From assembly GCF_037038585.1 (NCBI RefSeq), contig NC_092520.1, positions 10,793,001 through 10,857,000 on the forward strand: a stretch of DNA of 64,000 nt, written 5' to 3'. The DNA is from Patagioenas fasciata. Lineage: Eukaryota; Chordata; Aves; Columbiformes; Columbidae. Under the pieces are notes generated by a model, which was not told where the DNA came from, searched no databases, and saw nothing but the letters and a program-made list of their open reading frames with translations. How positions within the stretch are numbered: position 1 is the stretch's first letter; each line of letters starts with the position of its first letter. Made by a program: the position numbers and the translations under genes. Positions 49,942-62,639 of this stretch are shown here, in pieces.

Positions 49942-50840
49942 TTGGAGGAGCAGAACTCCAAGCTCTCACCACCGGGCTCGGACTGGGCTCAGAAAAACTG
50001 GTATAATGGACAATCACCTGTTGACCGAACTCCTGTCTTGCAGGCCAAGGCTCGGGCGATAAAAGGCAGAGGAAAATCTATGTCGTGTGCAGTGTTAGGT
50101 GCAGCCTTGAGAGCTGCGGCAGGAGAGAAGGAGCAACGATGCAAGACCGAAAGCCAGTCGATTGCATCTCTACAAGATCTAGCTACAATGTTGCAGCCGC
50201 GATTAGAAGAAGGAAGGGCAAACGCCCACTTGCTTAGGCAAGAGTTGTGTGAAAGACTAATGCGAGCCGGGGATGACCAGTCGGAAAGGGGGTGTAAGAA
50301 CCCATTAGAAAGGACAGGGAAGAAGACACCGACCTATCCCCTGCCCAAGCTAGAAGATTTGCAGCGTCGTGCGGACAAGTTACCTGTCCTGCTACAGCCG
50401 TTGATTAGGGCCGAGTACTCATACGAGGACTCGGGGACGAGGTACCCCAAATAAAAACAAAAGAGGTCCCATTTGATGCCAGGAATTGGCTCAAATTAAA
50501 GAAAGAGTATGGTCAGACTCTCGAGGAGTCCAAGACTGAGTATGTCTGGAGTGTCTCTCTCATTGAAAGTGACCACATTTTATTGTCCAAAAAGGAAGCT
50601 GAAGGGTACTGGGGACCTGGTGTGTGTTTGACCGTGGGAAACGTGGGTATCACGGATTTATGCTTTTTAGACACTCCCCGCTCTGACTCCGTGAAAACCT
50701 GGAGTTGCGCAGAGAGGTGCTCACTCAAGAAGGCAGCAGTGCAGCTGCTCGGGCTATTGCAGCCGGCAAAGCCAACCTCCTCTCCAGTTTTCCAAGAGAG
50801 GGCCAACACCGCTTCTACCTGGGCATTTGTAACACACTGA
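49942..50840 (+). pseudogene. Endogenous retroviral Gag-like remnant, unit 4
   Basis: Type A form: the first part ends in TAA and the second part has no ATG at the junction. At one site (GCCGCGATTAGAAG, near 50200) it agrees with type B units and not with unit 1, so the A copies are not simple duplicates. Confidence 0.65.
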
Positions 50841-51195
50841 TGGACTTCAAGTCTGCAGCATTCAGTTGATAGACATTGGGCTCAGTGGAAACCCACAGCC
50901 TACAGTGCTGTGCCCAGCTCTGGGCTCCCCAGGACGAGAGAGACCTGGGCAAAGTGGGGAGACCCCCAGTGCCCCTCCCCCACCATGGCGGTTAGAATGC
51001 GATGCTGTGTTGACCCGGCGCTGGCCCGGCAACGGTTCTGTGCCAACACGGAGCGGCACGGGGCAGAGCCCAGCTCTTCCCCAGCAGCACTCCTCGGCAC
51101 TTGGGCGCCCTTTGGGAGTCTCTCTGCTGCCTACTGGCACGATTTGCAGGACAAGCGGTGTGTCCAGCGTGACAGTTCGACTGTCTTCCGTCGGG

Positions 51196-53988
51196 ATGGG
51201 CCAGGTCAACTGCTGCCGCGGGTCCGGGTAAGATCCCCCACGTCACGGGGACACCCCAGCACAGCCAGACCCCATAACAGCCGCTTTTCTCATGCCCGAC
51301 ACCGTCTGCTCTGCTCTGCTCTGCTCTGCTCTGCAGGGACGACCCTGAGCCCGTGCAGCAGTGCGTGCCCATCCCAGCATCTCACCAGCCACTGCTCCGG
51401 CAGAGCCAGGCGAAGGTGAGCACCCCTCGGGAAGCAATCTGGGCCATCCACTTCTCTCACACGTGGCCGGGGTATGATCCACAATGCCAGGGGCCCTTTC
51501 TGCTGCAGGGCTGTTCAGTGAGCGCAGCACGTTTTTTGCAGGCTGGTGCAGAGCAGCAGCCACCACCTCTTGCCTCCTCCTGCAGCGAAGCTGGAGTTGG
51601 CCACTCGGCTGGTGAGTTTGGGGAAGATGGGGGCAGGACGGCTCTTCTCTCGTCCTCTCCCAGACAGACACTCACGCTGCACTGGGGCTGCTGCTGCCCT
51701 TCCCGCAGGGCACGTCCGTACCACGGCTCTGCAGCAGGAAAGACCTGAGCCCCCGCGGTCACGCGCTCCCAAATTATGCTTTTCCCTGCACACGGTGGTG
51801 GGGGAAGAGCACTGAGATTGTCAAGGAGAGCTTGCCTGGCATTTCTTCTCCACAGCTCTTTGCTCTCTTCTCCTTGGCACCAGGTGGGACCAGCAGGAGG
51901 AGGAGGTGGCTGCCCTGGCCCTTCGCACGGCGAGGGCCCTCGGATGCTGCAGAGGCTGCCGGGCCGTCAGGCTCTGGCCACACGGGGCTTCTGTTTGGCC
52001 GGCCCCTGGCAGCTCTCTGCAGCCAGAACGGCTCGCTGCCCCAGCCCATCCAGGTAAGCACCCCTAGGCAGGCCAACCACATCTCGCTGGCTCCTCTGGA
52101 GAGGTGGTGTTCCAGTCCAAGGTACCCCAGATGGGTCTTGGGGACAAAGCTGCCTCTTCCCCACATCACCCACCCCCAGCCAAACCCTTCTCCTGCCTCA
52201 AGGAGACCTGCAGACCCTTCCACTGTGACTCCTGCCCCTGAGGAGGTTGCCCTGTCCCAGGACGTGTCTCCAGCCCAGCAATGTCCTCCTCTGTCCCGCA
52301 GGACCTACTGGCTCTCCTGCAGGAGCACGGACCGTCCACCGAGGGGATCTTCCGGCTGGCGCCTGGCGAGCGCGCCTCCCGGGAGCTGCGGGAGGCTTTG
52401 GACAGCGGCGCCCAGGTCCAGCTGGAAAGCCAGCCGGTGCACCTCCTGGCCGCCATCCTGAAGGTGAACCCTGCTGACACGGCTCCCGGCAGCTCCCGGC
52501 TCTGCCGGGGCTGACGGGCACCTGCCAGAGCAGGAGCCCAAAGCCAGGAGCTGCTGCTCAGCCCGAGCGCTGGGCTGGGGATGCTGCCTGTGCTCCCGGC
52601 GGCAGCGGGCACAGCCTGAGCCGCAGCCCTCGCCATTGCAGGAGTTCCTGCGCAAGATCCCCTCCAAGCTCCTGCAGGCAGAGCTGTACCAGGACTGGAT
52701 GGGCGCCCTGCACACCACCAGCAGGGAGGAGAGGCTGGCGGGGCTGAAGGAGTAAGTGTGGCCAGCAGCCTGGCCACTGCGCGGGCACTGCCAGAGCCCC
52801 AAAAGCATTTTTCTGCTGGGGGCAATGGCCGCAGATGTTGCGGGTGGCTACATAAGGGACTCTTGCCACAAGGGCAGGGAGGGAGGGAGGGAGGGAGGTG
52901 GCCGTATCTCGGCCAAGGCAGCCCCTCTGCTGTAAACCAGGCGTGGCCAGGGACCCTTCCCTCGGGTGGGCTTGGCTGGGATCAACCTGTGTTGACAAGC
53001 TCTCCTTGCTTGACCTTGTGTTCCTGTTTCCTCAGCGTGGCCAGCAAGTTGCCCGAGCCCAACCTGCTCCTCCTCAAGCAGCTGCTCACCCTGCTGCACA
53101 CCATCAGCAGCAACGCCGGCACCAGCAGGATGACAGCGGCCAGCCTGGCCATCTGTGTGGGGCCGAACCTCCTCAGCCCACCGGAGGAGGACACGCTGCC
53201 GCTGGACGTCCTGGTGCAGGTGACCGGCAAGGTACGCCGTGTTGAACGGGCGGCTACAGCCCGCCGGGCCCAGCCCAGCTTTGCTGCTCAGAGCTTCCTG
53301 GCCGCCTCTTGCCTTCAGCAAACGCTGCTGGGGCAGCTGCTGGGAAGAGCAGCCCCACAGCTGCAGCTTCTGCGCTGAAGTGAGGGTCAGGAGTGGGAAG
53401 GGCTGTCTGACCCATTTTCAGCCACCAGGCTGGAAACCAATGGTTTGCTGCTGTGTGCAGGTGACGCAGCTGCTGGAGTTCCTCATTGACCACCACGAGG
53501 AACTCTTTGAGGAGGAGGAGGCTGGGCTTCCCAGTGCATCCACCGAGGAGTTGCCAGCACCAGAGCCAGAAGCTCCTACCTCAGAGGTATGCCAGGGCCA
53601 CAAACAGGGTGGGACTGCTGCCACAGGAACAAGCAAGGTCCTCCACCCAGCAGCCTGCAGCTCTGCAAAACGTCATAGCTGAGCTAGATATTGGACAAGT
53701 AGGTCCCTGCCACACCTTCACTTGTACATTGCCCTTGCAGGTGCCTCCAGTCACCCTGGAAAGTGAACACCTGAGTAGCACCTCTGAGGAGAGCAGGTAA
53801 CATGAGCTGGCTTTGATTAAGAGCAGGACTGATTCAGGTTTATCATGGCATTACCTTTCTAACCATACTCTCGCATGCAAAGGTTGCCAGGCTCTTCACG
53901 ACTCCACAGGAAGAGAAGACCATCCTGTGAAGAGCCAAGTGATGGGCAACCTGAGAGGAAGAGGAGGAAGCTGGCAACGGAGCACTGA
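51196..53988 (+). CDS. RhoGAP-domain protein (TAGAP-like), copy 4
   Basis: Exons: 51196-51227, 51337-51415, 51542-51611, 51884-52053, 52302-52463, 52642-52751, 53036-53231, 53461-53586, 53741-53796, 53883-53988. The predicted protein matches copy 1 at the checked marker residues: Ile in exon 2 and Gln at 52413-52415. All splice borders and the C-terminal frame are intact. The intron preceding exon 2 carries five CTCTG repeats, as in copy 1. Confidence 0.82.
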
Positions 53989-56252
53989 GGCACGGGCAAC
54001 TAAGGAAATCCAAGCAGGCGAAAAGAACCAGGGGCCCAGGTGTGTATCCGCTGCCTACAGAAAGTCACAAAGCCCCACTTTTCTGTTCACGTCAGCTGGC
54101 AATCCCAGCGCCGCCTGGTGTCCGAATCCCAAGGGCACAGTAAGGAGTTGTTCCAAGTAGCTGTAGACACGGAGACAGTGGCACTTCTTAAAAAGTTACC
54201 GGGGGTAATTGAGGGAAGTGAAAGACAACCAAGCAATCAAAAAGCAGTGTGATTTTCCTTCACGCCAGGGTTTTTAGCAAGGGACACTGAGGGATGCTGC
54301 TGCTGCTGCTGCTGCTGCTTGGGTTTTAGAAAGGACATCACAGCCCCCCAGGGGCTCCCTGTCGAGCCCCACTGCCCGCTGAGGGGCACTGCACATCCCT
54401 GAGAACCGGCTGTGCCCCGGGAAGGGCATGTGTTGAGAAGGGGCCAAAGCAAAGCTGGAGTCGGTGACTCCTGTTTCGTTGGACTTCCCAAAAACCAGGC
54501 AACTCCGTCGTGACTCTTCTTGTCTTCATTGTTTCATCAGTTCTTTCTGACTCTGTCCTTGTAGCTTCTTGGATTTCCTGGATGAGCTCTGACACCCGGG
54601 CTTCCAGGAGCACGATGCAGCCCCAGCACCACCTCGGCGCAGGCGAGGAGAGAGGCAGCGCGCCCTCCTGCTCTGGCCGGCACATTCCACTCGTGCAGCG
54701 CTAAGCCAGAGCAGCCCCACGGGGCCCCCAGACCCATCCCAGCCCTCGCAGGAGGCCTTGCTGGCTCACCCATCAGCTCCGTGAGCAGATGCCCACCAGC
54801 TGGAACATCTCTCCAAGGTGGAGAGCTGGCCTGTGGACTTCAGGACATGTGGAGTGCGTGACACACGGTGGTGCCTGGCATCTGGGAGGGCCATGAAGAC
54901 ATGCTGGCCGGTGTCTTCCATTCTGTAAAACCCTCCAAGTTTTAATTCCAGCTACCCATTCTTGGCAGACCCATGCGGAACTGACTTGCTCCATTCAAGA
55001 AGGGAGCACCCATTGCTCCTCTTTGCTCAGGGCAAGTGCATGTATGCAGGACACCTGAAGAACTCATTTGGGGACAGAAGGTAACACGTCAGCCGGCTGC
55101 ACCTGCTTGAGTCCAAACCCCACTGTGCTGTCCCTACCAAGAGCAGAAACTACATTCAAAAGGCTCCTGTCACTGCACTTTCACTGATACCCACTTGCAC
55201 ATGCTGCAAAAGGCACGTACTGAGCTGCGAGGATTTCCTATAAGTATGGAGGCGGTCAAATGGACATTGGACATAATTTTCTCCAGGTTGGAGAAGACTG
55301 GTAGCAAAAACTGAAATTATTTCCATACCTGATCGACATACGAGCATATGGATGGGTCATATGTCGCTATGGAAATGCTGGTCCTTTGTGCCCATCTCAT
55401 TGACTTCGAAAGAACGTGTCTGTGGAGCTACATCCCACAGGCTAGCTGAGAGCTTTTCCAGGGTTGACTGGACAGGTATTCCGGAATGACGACACATCCA
55501 TGCGTGTTCACTCTATTGCGACATTGCTCCTCGGCCTGGCGGTGCTCAAGAGAAACCTGCTTTGAGCCCTGCAAAACCAAAAAAACCCAGGAAAACTCAT
55601 GAAAGCGGAAGTTCTGAAGAGCCTCCAATCTCAGCTTGTACAGTTTTTCATGGAAGCACAAGCAAAAAGGAGGCAGTGAATGGTCTGTGATGCAGTTCAC
55701 ATACATATGAAAATTATACAGGAAAGCTTTGTATTGCAATGGCCATTTGGGTGTATAAATATGTAATATAGAGGGACATGCTTTATTATAAAAGGAAAGT
55801 ATGTAATCAAAAGGTTGGTCTTCATATTAAGCTGTGTTGTTTGAAATGATAGCACACAAAGTCCTGTCATTTATTTGGTGGTTATTTGGTGCTTTTTAAA
55901 TTTCTCCAGTGGGGACCTACTGCTGCACAGTGAATTAGCTGCAGTTGGGCATTTTGCTGTGGGCGCAGCCTGTTGCTTTCATGTTTTTTATTATACGGGA
56001 CACTATCACTCCTTTTAATGTTCGATAATAGATTTTAAAATGTCTCTTCAGTTCAGAAGATGTCTTGTATTATTTAGAAATATCATATATTAATCTAATT
56101 TTTTAAATAAAAAGTGTTTATGTGCAATTAACGAACATGAGCTACGTCTTTTTTTTTTTTCCAAATGTCACAACATTTTAACTAAGTGCTTTACATTGTA
56201 TGTCTTGAACCTGGCCAAATGGAGATGCTTACAAGAAGAAAGAGAAACATTT
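53989..56252. other. Noncoding tail of unit 4
   Basis: Same content as unit 1's tail, with (GCT)8 at 54296-54319; B-like at the GAGTGCGTGAC marker. Confidence 0.55.
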
Positions 56253-56556
56253 GAAGAAAAGAAAAGAAAAGAAAAGAAAAGAAAAGAAAAGAGAAGAGAA
56301 GAGAAGAGAAGAGAAGAAAAGAAAAGAAAAGAAAAGAAAAGAAAAGAAAAGAAAAGAAAAGAAAAGAAAAGAAAAGAAAAGAAAAGAAAAGAAAAGAAAA
56401 GAAAAGAAAAGAAAAGAAAAGAAAAGAAAAGAAGAGAAAAGAAAAGAAGAGAAAAGAAGAGAAAAGAAAAGAAAAGAAAAGAAAAGAAAAGAAAAGAAAA
56501 GAAAAGAAAAGAAAAGAAAAGAAAAGAAAAGGAAAGAAAAGAAAAGAAAAGAAAAG

Positions 56557-56587
<31 letters not shown>

Positions 56588-56603
56588 GGAAAGAAAGAAA
56601 AGG
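56253..56603 (+). repeat. (AAAAG)n purine block, unit 4
   Basis: About 350 bases, but with a different internal pattern: the AGAAG run is near its start (about 56290-56317), and isolated AGAAG or GGAAAG variants occur later. Equal length to the unit 3 block with a different pattern implies independent expansion. Confidence 0.95.
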
Positions 56604-57189
56604 CCCTTAGCCCCAGTGTTTGCTCTTCACTGCACTAGCTACAAAGACCTGTCTGGAGAATGCTGCCACTAGGTCTCAGCCCCGAGGATGCAAGACACAA
56701 ACCTCCTTGGCAGAAGAGGGAACTAAAACTCGGGTGGGATTCGGCTCACTCTAGCCTCCGTGTCCCTCTTTGGACTCGGTGTCCACACAGTCATCACAGG
56801 GAGTGCCTATCAAGGGCTTGGTGCAGTAACCTACCCCTGGGCACCATTTGGGAATGATCCGAGACCCCACAGGTATGTCCTCTGGCCTCCAGCTGCGCCC
56901 TCAGAAGGGACAGACTGCCCATAGGTTGGTGTCACATCTGCTGGGCTCTGGGTGCTGGTTTGATTACGGCATCTTGAATGGCATTAAGATTCCCGTGTGC
57001 AGGAAACCCAACCGAGGCCCGAGCCAATGCACTCAGTGAAGTCTAGAGGTGTCCTTAAGATGTCTACTTCAGGACAGCAGGACTAACTTTTACTCTGCTA
57101 CTAATAATGGGAACTTTACTATTTTTAATAGGAAGAATTGCAGCATAGCTGAGTCAGGCAGAGAATGAAACGCTATGATCTCTAGCAGC

Positions 57190-57644
57190 AAGGTCAGGCT
57201 TTGCAGGAAGACTACAGAGCCACGGCTCACATGCTTAGGGAGAAATCACGAAAGACCAAGGCTCAACGAGACTTTATTCTTGGGCTTCCTGGTCCTTTGA
57301 GTTGGAAGACGAGGGCTGCAGGAGCAGCGACTTTCCATTTGCGGACACTGGAACTCTAAGGAAGCACTTGTATCAGCCGAACGTCCATCGCTCCATGGGG
57401 CCTGATGGGATCCATCCCAGAGTCGTGAAGGAGTTAGCAGCTGTCATGGCGGGAGCCCTTGCAATCATCTTGTAAAGGTCTGGGAATGCGGGTAGGTCCC
57501 TGCTGACTGGAAGCTCGCCAGTGTTCTTCCAGTTTATCAGAAGACCCAGGGAAGAACAGAACTCCTAGTCTAGCTTCAGTTTCTGGGAAAGTGACGGAGA
57601 AGGTCATCCTGGGTGCTATTGAAAGCCATTTTAAGGACAATGCA
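57190..57644 (+). mobile_element. CR1 ORF2 fragment, unit 5
   Basis: Shares the T-variant GCTATTGAAAGCCATTTTAAG with unit 2, but has CCATCGC where unit 2 has CCCTCGC. Confidence 0.8.
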
Positions 57645-58604
57645 ATGTCTCCAGCGTTCAGTCAATAGACATTGGGCTCAATGCAAACCACAGCTGTCCC
57701 TACTTCCTGATAGACTGTAACAAGGACAGGGCTTCGTCCCCCAGAAGCTGGGGGGGTCTCCCGGTGACTGGGAGCCCTCTGGCTGCTCAGCCCATGCGCT
57801 CGAGAGCTGCACGTATCATGCGGTCGTGGCACGGCCAGTGTCCGTGTGCCGACCGGATGCTCCGCATGGGCAAAGTATAACAACCTTCACGAGGGGTGCA
57901 GACGTTGCAACAGCCAGAGATCCTCACGGAGGTGGAGACTCTAATAACCCACGACAGGCGCTTTGCACGTGGGACTCTCCTCCCACCACCGGTCCGCAGG
58001 AGAAGAAGACAACAGTCACGCGAGACCTTGCGTGATCCACAATGGCAGCTCTCTCTCTTTCTCTTTCCTTCTCTTAAAAAATGTTATATGAAAGTTTTGG
58101 TACTTTCCTGACATTTGGCCTCCATTGTGCCTTAATTCCAGCCTTAGTAATCACCTTTGATCGCCATCCTCCAGATCGTGATGTTTTAATTGCTGTCACA
58201 GACAGGTTTGCTTAGACTTGGAAGTGTCCAGAAAGTCTTCAACTTCTAAATCTTACTGTTGAGTGCAATCAGATTGGGTATCAGTCTGACGTTAAGCTCA
58301 GCCACCCCCACCCCTCAGTAATATAGTGAGGACAAGTTGGAACACGAGGGGGTTTAGTTCCTGCCAAGTTCATCCTTTTAACACGACAGCCTTTGTAGAG
58401 ACCCTGTCCCTTGGGGACGGTTACTTCTCTGAGAGGGAAAAGTCAAATGCTTCCCCTAAATACCCACAGAGAAGAAGTGGAACTAAGCAAGGTACCTCTC
58501 AAGGAGGGGAGCGGGGCATTGAAGCTGACTAAAGGTGCCTCTCGAGAAGAGCACTCTTATAGTTTGAAAAGATAGAAAACGATTCCAAAATACTGCTTCA
58601 TTCC

Positions 58605-59503
58605 TTGGAGGAGCAGAACTCCAAGCTCTCACCACCGGGCTCGGACTGGGCTCAGAAAAACTGGTATAATGGACAATCACCTGTTGACCGAACTCCTGTC
58701 TTGCAGGCCAAGGCTCGGGCGATAAAAGGCAGAGGAAAATCTATGCCGTGTGCAGTGTTAGGTGCAGCCTTGAGAGCTGCGGCAGGAGAGAAGGAGCAAC
58801 GATGCAAGACCGAAAGCCAGTCGATTGCATCTCTACAAGATCTAGCTACAATGTTGCAGCCGCGATTAGAAGAAGGAAGGGCAAACGCCCACTTGCTTAG
58901 GCAAGAGTTGTGTGAAAGACTAATGCGAGCCGGGGATGACCAGTCGGAAAGGGGGCGTAAGAACCCATTAGAAAGGACAGGGAAGAAGACACTGTCCTAT
59001 CCCCTGCCCAAGCTAGAAGATTTGCAGCGTCGTGCGGACAAGTTACCTGTCCTGCTACAGCCGTTGATTAGGGCCGAGTGCTCATATGAGGACTCGGGGA
59101 CGAGGTACCCCAAATGAAAACAAAAGAGGTCCCATTTGACGCCAGGAATTGGCTCAAATTAAAGAAAGAGTATGGTCAGACTCTCGAGGAGTCCAAGACT
59201 GAGTATGTCTGGAGTGTCTCTCTCATTGAAAGTGACCACATTTTATTGTCCAAAAAGGAAGCTGAAGGGTACTGGGGACCTGGTGTGTGTTTGACCGTGG
59301 GAAACGTGGGTATCACGGATTTATGCTTTTTAGACACTCCCCGCTCCGACTCCGTGAAAACCTGGAGTTGCGCAGAGAGGTGCTCACTCAAGAAGGCAGC
59401 AGTGCAGCTGCTCGGGCTATTGCAGCCGGCAAAGCCAACCTCCTCTCCAGTTTTCCAAGAGAGGGCCAACACCGCTTCTACCTGGACATTTGTAACACAC
59501 TGA
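58605..59503 (+). pseudogene. Endogenous retroviral Gag-like remnant, unit 5
   Basis: Type B form with the overlapping TGA/ATG (59114). Close to units 2 and 3; it has the CTGGACATTT variant of unit 3 and the TCTGCACCATTC variant of unit 2 just downstream. Confidence 0.65.
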
Positions 59504-59858
59504 TGGACTTCAAGTCTGCACCATTCAGTTGATAGACATTGGGCTCAGTGGAAACCCACAGCCTACAGTGCTGTGCCCAGCTCTGGGCTCCCCAGGACGA
59601 GAGAGACCTGGGCAAAGTGGGGAGACCCCCAGTGCCCCTCCCCCACCATGGCGGTTAGAATGCGATGCTGTGTTGACCCGGCGCTGGCCCGGCAACGGTT
59701 CTGTGCCAACACGGAGCGGCACGGGGCAGAGCCCAGCTCTTCCCCAGCAGCACTCCTCGGCACTTGGGCGCCCTTTGGGAGTCTCTCTGCTGCCTACTGG
59801 CAGGATTTGCAGGACAAGCGGTGTGTCCAGCGTGACAGTTCGACTGTCTTCCGTCGGG

Positions 59859-62639
59859 ATGGGCCAGGTCAACTGCTGCCGCGGCTCCGGGTAAGATCCC
59901 CCACATCACGGGGACACCCATGCACAGCCAGACCCCATAACAGCCGCTTTTCTCATACCCGACACCGTCTGCTCTGCTCTGCTCTGCAGGGACGACCCTG
60001 AGCCCGTGCAGCAGTGCGTGCCCGTCCCAGCGTCTCACCAGCCACTGCTCCGGCAGAGCCAGGCGAAGGTGAGCACCCCTTGGGAAGCAATCTGGGCCTT
60101 CCACTTCTCTCACACGTGGCCAGGGCATGATCCACAATGCCAGGCGCCCTTTCTGCTGCAGGGCTGTTCAGTGAGCGCAGCACGTTTTTTGCAGGCTGGT
60201 GCAGAGCAGCAGCCACCACCTCTTGCCTCCTCCTGCAGCGAAGCTGGAGTTGGCCACTCGGCTGGTGAGTTTGGGGAAGATGGGGGCAGGACGGCTCTTC
60301 TCTCGTCCTCTCCCAGACAGACACTCACGCTGCACTGGGGCTGCTGCTGCCCTTCCCGCAGGGCACGTCCGTACCACGGCTCTGCAGCAGGAAAGACCTG
60401 AGCCCCCGCGGTCGCGCGCTCCCAAATTATGCTTTTCCCTGCACACGGTGGTGGGGGAAGAGCACTGAGATTGTCAAGGAGAGCTTGCCTGGCATTTCTT
60501 CTCCACAGCTCTTTGCTCTCTTTCTCCTTGGCACCAGGTGGGACCAGCAGGAGGAGGAGGTGGCTGCCCTGGCCCTTCGCACGGCGAGGGCCCTCGGATG
60601 CTGCAGAGGCTGCCGGGCCGTCAGGCTCTGGCCACACGGGGCTTCTGTTTGGCCGGCCCCTGGCAGCTCTCTGCAGCCAGAACGGCTCGCTGCCCCAGCC
60701 CATCCAGGTAAGCACCCCTAGGCAGGCCAACCACATCTCGCTGGCTCCTCTGGAGAGGTGGTGTTCCAGTCCAAGGTACCCCAGATGGGTCTTGGGGACA
60801 AAGCCTCTTCCCCACATCACCCACCCCCAGCCAAACCCTTCTCCTGCCTCAAGGAGACCTGCAGACCCTTCCACTGTGACTCCTGCCCCTGAGGAGGTTG
60901 CCCTGTCCCAGGACGTGTCTCCAGCCCAGCAATGTCCTCCTCTGTCCCGCAGGACCTGCTGGCTCTCCTGCAGGAGCACGGACCGTCCACCGAGGGGATC
61001 TTCCGGCTGGCGCCTGGCGAGCGCGCCTCCCGGGAGCTGCGGGAGGCTTTGGACAGCGGCGCCCCGGTCCAGCTGGAAAGCCAGCCGGTGCACCTCCTGG
61101 CCGCCATCCTGAAGGTGAACCCTGCTGACACGGCTCCCGGCAGCTCCCGGCTCTGCCGGGGCTGACGGGCACCTGCCAGAGCAGGAGCCCAAAGCCAGGA
61201 GCTGCTGCTCAGCCCGAGCGCTGGGCTGGGGATGCTGCCTGTGCTCCTGGCGGCAGCGGGCACAGCCTGAGCCGCAGCCCTCGCCATTGCAGGAGTTCCT
61301 GCGCAAGATCCCCTCCAAGCTCCTGCAGGCAGAGCTGTACCAGGACTGGATGGGCGCCCTGCACACCACCAGCAGGGAGGAGAGGCTGGCGGGGCTGAAG
61401 GAGTAAGTGTGGCCCGCAGCCTGGCCGCTGCGCGGGCACTGCCAGAGCCCCAAAAGCATTTTTCTGCTGGGGGCAATGGCCGCAGACGTTGCGGGTGGCT
61501 ACATAAGGGACTCTTGCCACAAGGGCAGGGAGGGAGGGAGGGAGGGAGGTGGCCGTATCTCGGCCAAGGCAGCCCCTCTGCTGTAAACCAGGCGTGGCCA
61601 GGGACCCTTCCCTCGGGTGGGCTTGGCTGGGATCAACCTGTGTTGACAAGCTCTCCTTGCTTGACCTTGTGTTCCTGTTTCCTCAGCGTGGCCAGCAAGT
61701 TGCCCGAGCCCAACCTGCTCCTCCTCAAGCAGCTGCTCACCCTGCTGCACACCATCAGCAGCAACGCCGGCACCAGCAGGATGACAGCGGCCAGCCTGGC
61801 CATCTGTGTGGGGCCGAACCTCCTCAGCCCACCGGAGGAGGACACGCTGCCGCTGGACGTCCTGGTGCAGGTGACCGGCAAGGTACGCCGTGTTGAACGG
61901 GCGGCTACAGCCCGCCGGGCCCAGCCCAGCTTTGCTGCTCAGAGCTTCCTGGCCGCCTCCTGCCTTCAGCAAACGCTGCTGGGGCAGCTGCTGGGAAGAG
62001 CAGCCCCACAGCTGCAGCTTCTGCGCTGAAGTGAGGGTCAGGAGTGGGAAGGGCTGTCTGACCCATTTTCAGCCACCAGGCTGGAAACCAATGGTTTGCT
62101 GCTGTGTGCAGGTGACGCAGCTGCTGGAGTTCCTCATTGACCACCACGAGGAACTCTTTGAGGAGGAGGAGGCTGGGCTTCCCAGTGCATCCACCGAGGA
62201 GTTGCCAGCACCAGAGCCAGAAGCTCCTACCTCAGAGGTATGCCAGGGCCACAAACAGGGTGGGACTGCTGCCACAGGAACAAGCAAGGTCCTCCACCCA
62301 GCAGCCTGCAGCTCTGCAAAACGTCATAGCTGAGCTAGATATTGGACAAGTAGGTCCCTGCCACACCTTCACTTGTACATTGCCCTTGCAGGTGCCTCCA
62401 GTCACCCTGGAAAGTGAACACCTGAGTAGCACCTCTGAGGAGAGCAGGTAACATGAGCTGGCTTTGATTAAGAGCAGGACTGATTCAGGTTTATCATGGC
62501 ATTACCTTTCTAACCATACTCTCGCATGCAAAGGTTGCCAGGCTCTTCACGACTCCACAGGAAGAGAAGACCATCCTGTGAAGAGCCAAGTGATGGGCAA
62601 CCTGAGAGGAAGAGGAGGAAGCTGGCAACGGAGCACTGA
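59859..62639 (+). CDS. RhoGAP-domain protein (TAGAP-like), copy 5
   Basis: Exons: 59859-59890, 59990-60068, 60195-60264, 60538-60707, 60953-61114, 61293-61402, 61687-61882, 62112-62237, 62392-62447, 62534-62639. A 3-bp deletion in the intron near 60804 (AAAGCCTCTTCC, others AAAGCTGCCTCTTCC) is harmless to the frame. Residues are Val in exon 2, Pro at 61064-61066 and Gly in LAGLK. The gene is complete although its unit is cut by the window end. It is a mosaic: B-like exons 1-5 of the model and A-like introns afterwards. Confidence 0.82.

Larger units (their letters stand above)
48210..56871 (+). repeat. Tandem unit 4 (type A, B-like end)
   Basis: 8662 bp. The gene and upstream part match unit 1 at subtype markers and sit at a constant offset of 25,778. 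In the 3' tail it changes: GAGTGCGTGAC near 54852 agrees with units 2 and 3, not unit 1. The subtype switch therefore lies between about 53,036 and 54,852. Confidence 0.93.
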
